The position numbers and the translations under genes are program-made. From assembly GCA_016208205.1 (NCBI GenBank), contig JACQYP010000016.1:1-5417 (forward strand): a stretch of DNA of 5,417 nt, read 5' to 3'. This document shows positions 5,335 through 5,417 of this stretch, one piece after another (position 1 is the first letter of the stretch; each line of letters opens with the position of its first letter). The notes below the pieces were generated by a model. That model did not search any database. It was not told the origin of the DNA and saw only the letters and a list, made by a program, of their open reading frames with translations. The DNA comes from Candidatus Desantisiibacteriota bacterium (GTDB taxonomy: Bacteria; UBA9089; CG2-30-40-21).

Positions 5335-5417
5335 TTATTTCTTCTCTGCCAAAGCATTCAATGCCTGCTTAAGCCTATTCCACTGCTCTCCATACCCGGC
5401 CCAATCACCATTCTTCA
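5335..5417 (-). CDS. C-terminal end of a probable UPF0182 family membrane protein (5' end outside window)
   Basis: On the minus strand the frame is open from the window edge to a TAA at 5335-5337. It gives 26 residues, KNGDWAGYGEQWNRLKQALN followed by ALAEKK. The GDWAxYGExxxxLxxAL pattern resembles, from memory, the extreme C-terminus of UPF0182 (COG1615) proteins, large membrane proteins with a soluble tail of unknown function. Only the tail is visible, so this rests on one motif, and other proteins with a helical tail are possible. It reads toward the PPC and glnS genes with a repeat element between them, whose right arm ends three bases from the stop codon. Confidence 0.5.
   Translation of the reverse strand, partial: KNGDWAGYGEQWNRLKQALNALAEKK

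Overview
The window is a 5.4 kb piece of a bacterial chromosome of moderate, uneven GC. The left third (transposase remnant, RAYT, repeats) is visibly AT-rich and the right half (glnS side) is richer. The proteins are bacterial: GlnRS of the E. coli type, a PPC/DUF296 protein and a probable UPF0182 tail. Dense short-period repeats in the gaps are a style I associate with uncultivated anaerobic or sediment lineages such as Planctomycetes/Brocadiales, Omnitrophota or Desulfobacterota. The sequence alone does not settle the phylum.

Layout, left to right. (1) 1-120 (+): the C-terminal end of a probable DDE-type transposase, cut by the window edge. (2) 152-820 (+): an intact single-domain HUH transposase of the REP-associated (RAYT/IS200-like) type. 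A GGGACAC-containing site lies just upstream, and five copies of a GTGTCCCC-containing repeat lie just downstream (854-994). (3) 1015-1068: a 9-nt-period tandem repeat. (4) 1105-1133: a textbook sigma-70 promoter driving (5) 1180-2757 (+), an AAA-ATPase-like/PD-(D/E)XK nuclease-like fusion protein. (6) 2777-2856: an inverted repeat built of 9-nt units, a possible terminator between the convergent genes. (7) On the minus strand, read right to left: the end of a probable UPF0182 membrane protein (5335-5417), a 189-bp inverted-repeat element (5144-5332), a PPC-domain protein (4667-5125) and glnS (2939-4645). The last two are 21 nt apart and probably co-transcribed.

The host genes (UPF0182-like, PPC, glnS) look like an ordinary housekeeping stretch. 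The left side is an accessory zone of transposase, repeats and a mobile-type ATPase/nuclease gene. The most distinctive feature is that nearly every gap holds a different short repeat built from 8-10 nt units, several arranged as inverted pairs. One reaches into the 3' end of a coding sequence, and a separate palindromic repeat sits in frame inside glnS. The RAYT with a matching half-site on one side and a repeat array on the other is the best candidate for an active repeat-spreading system. I see no defence island, CRISPR array, tRNA or rRNA.
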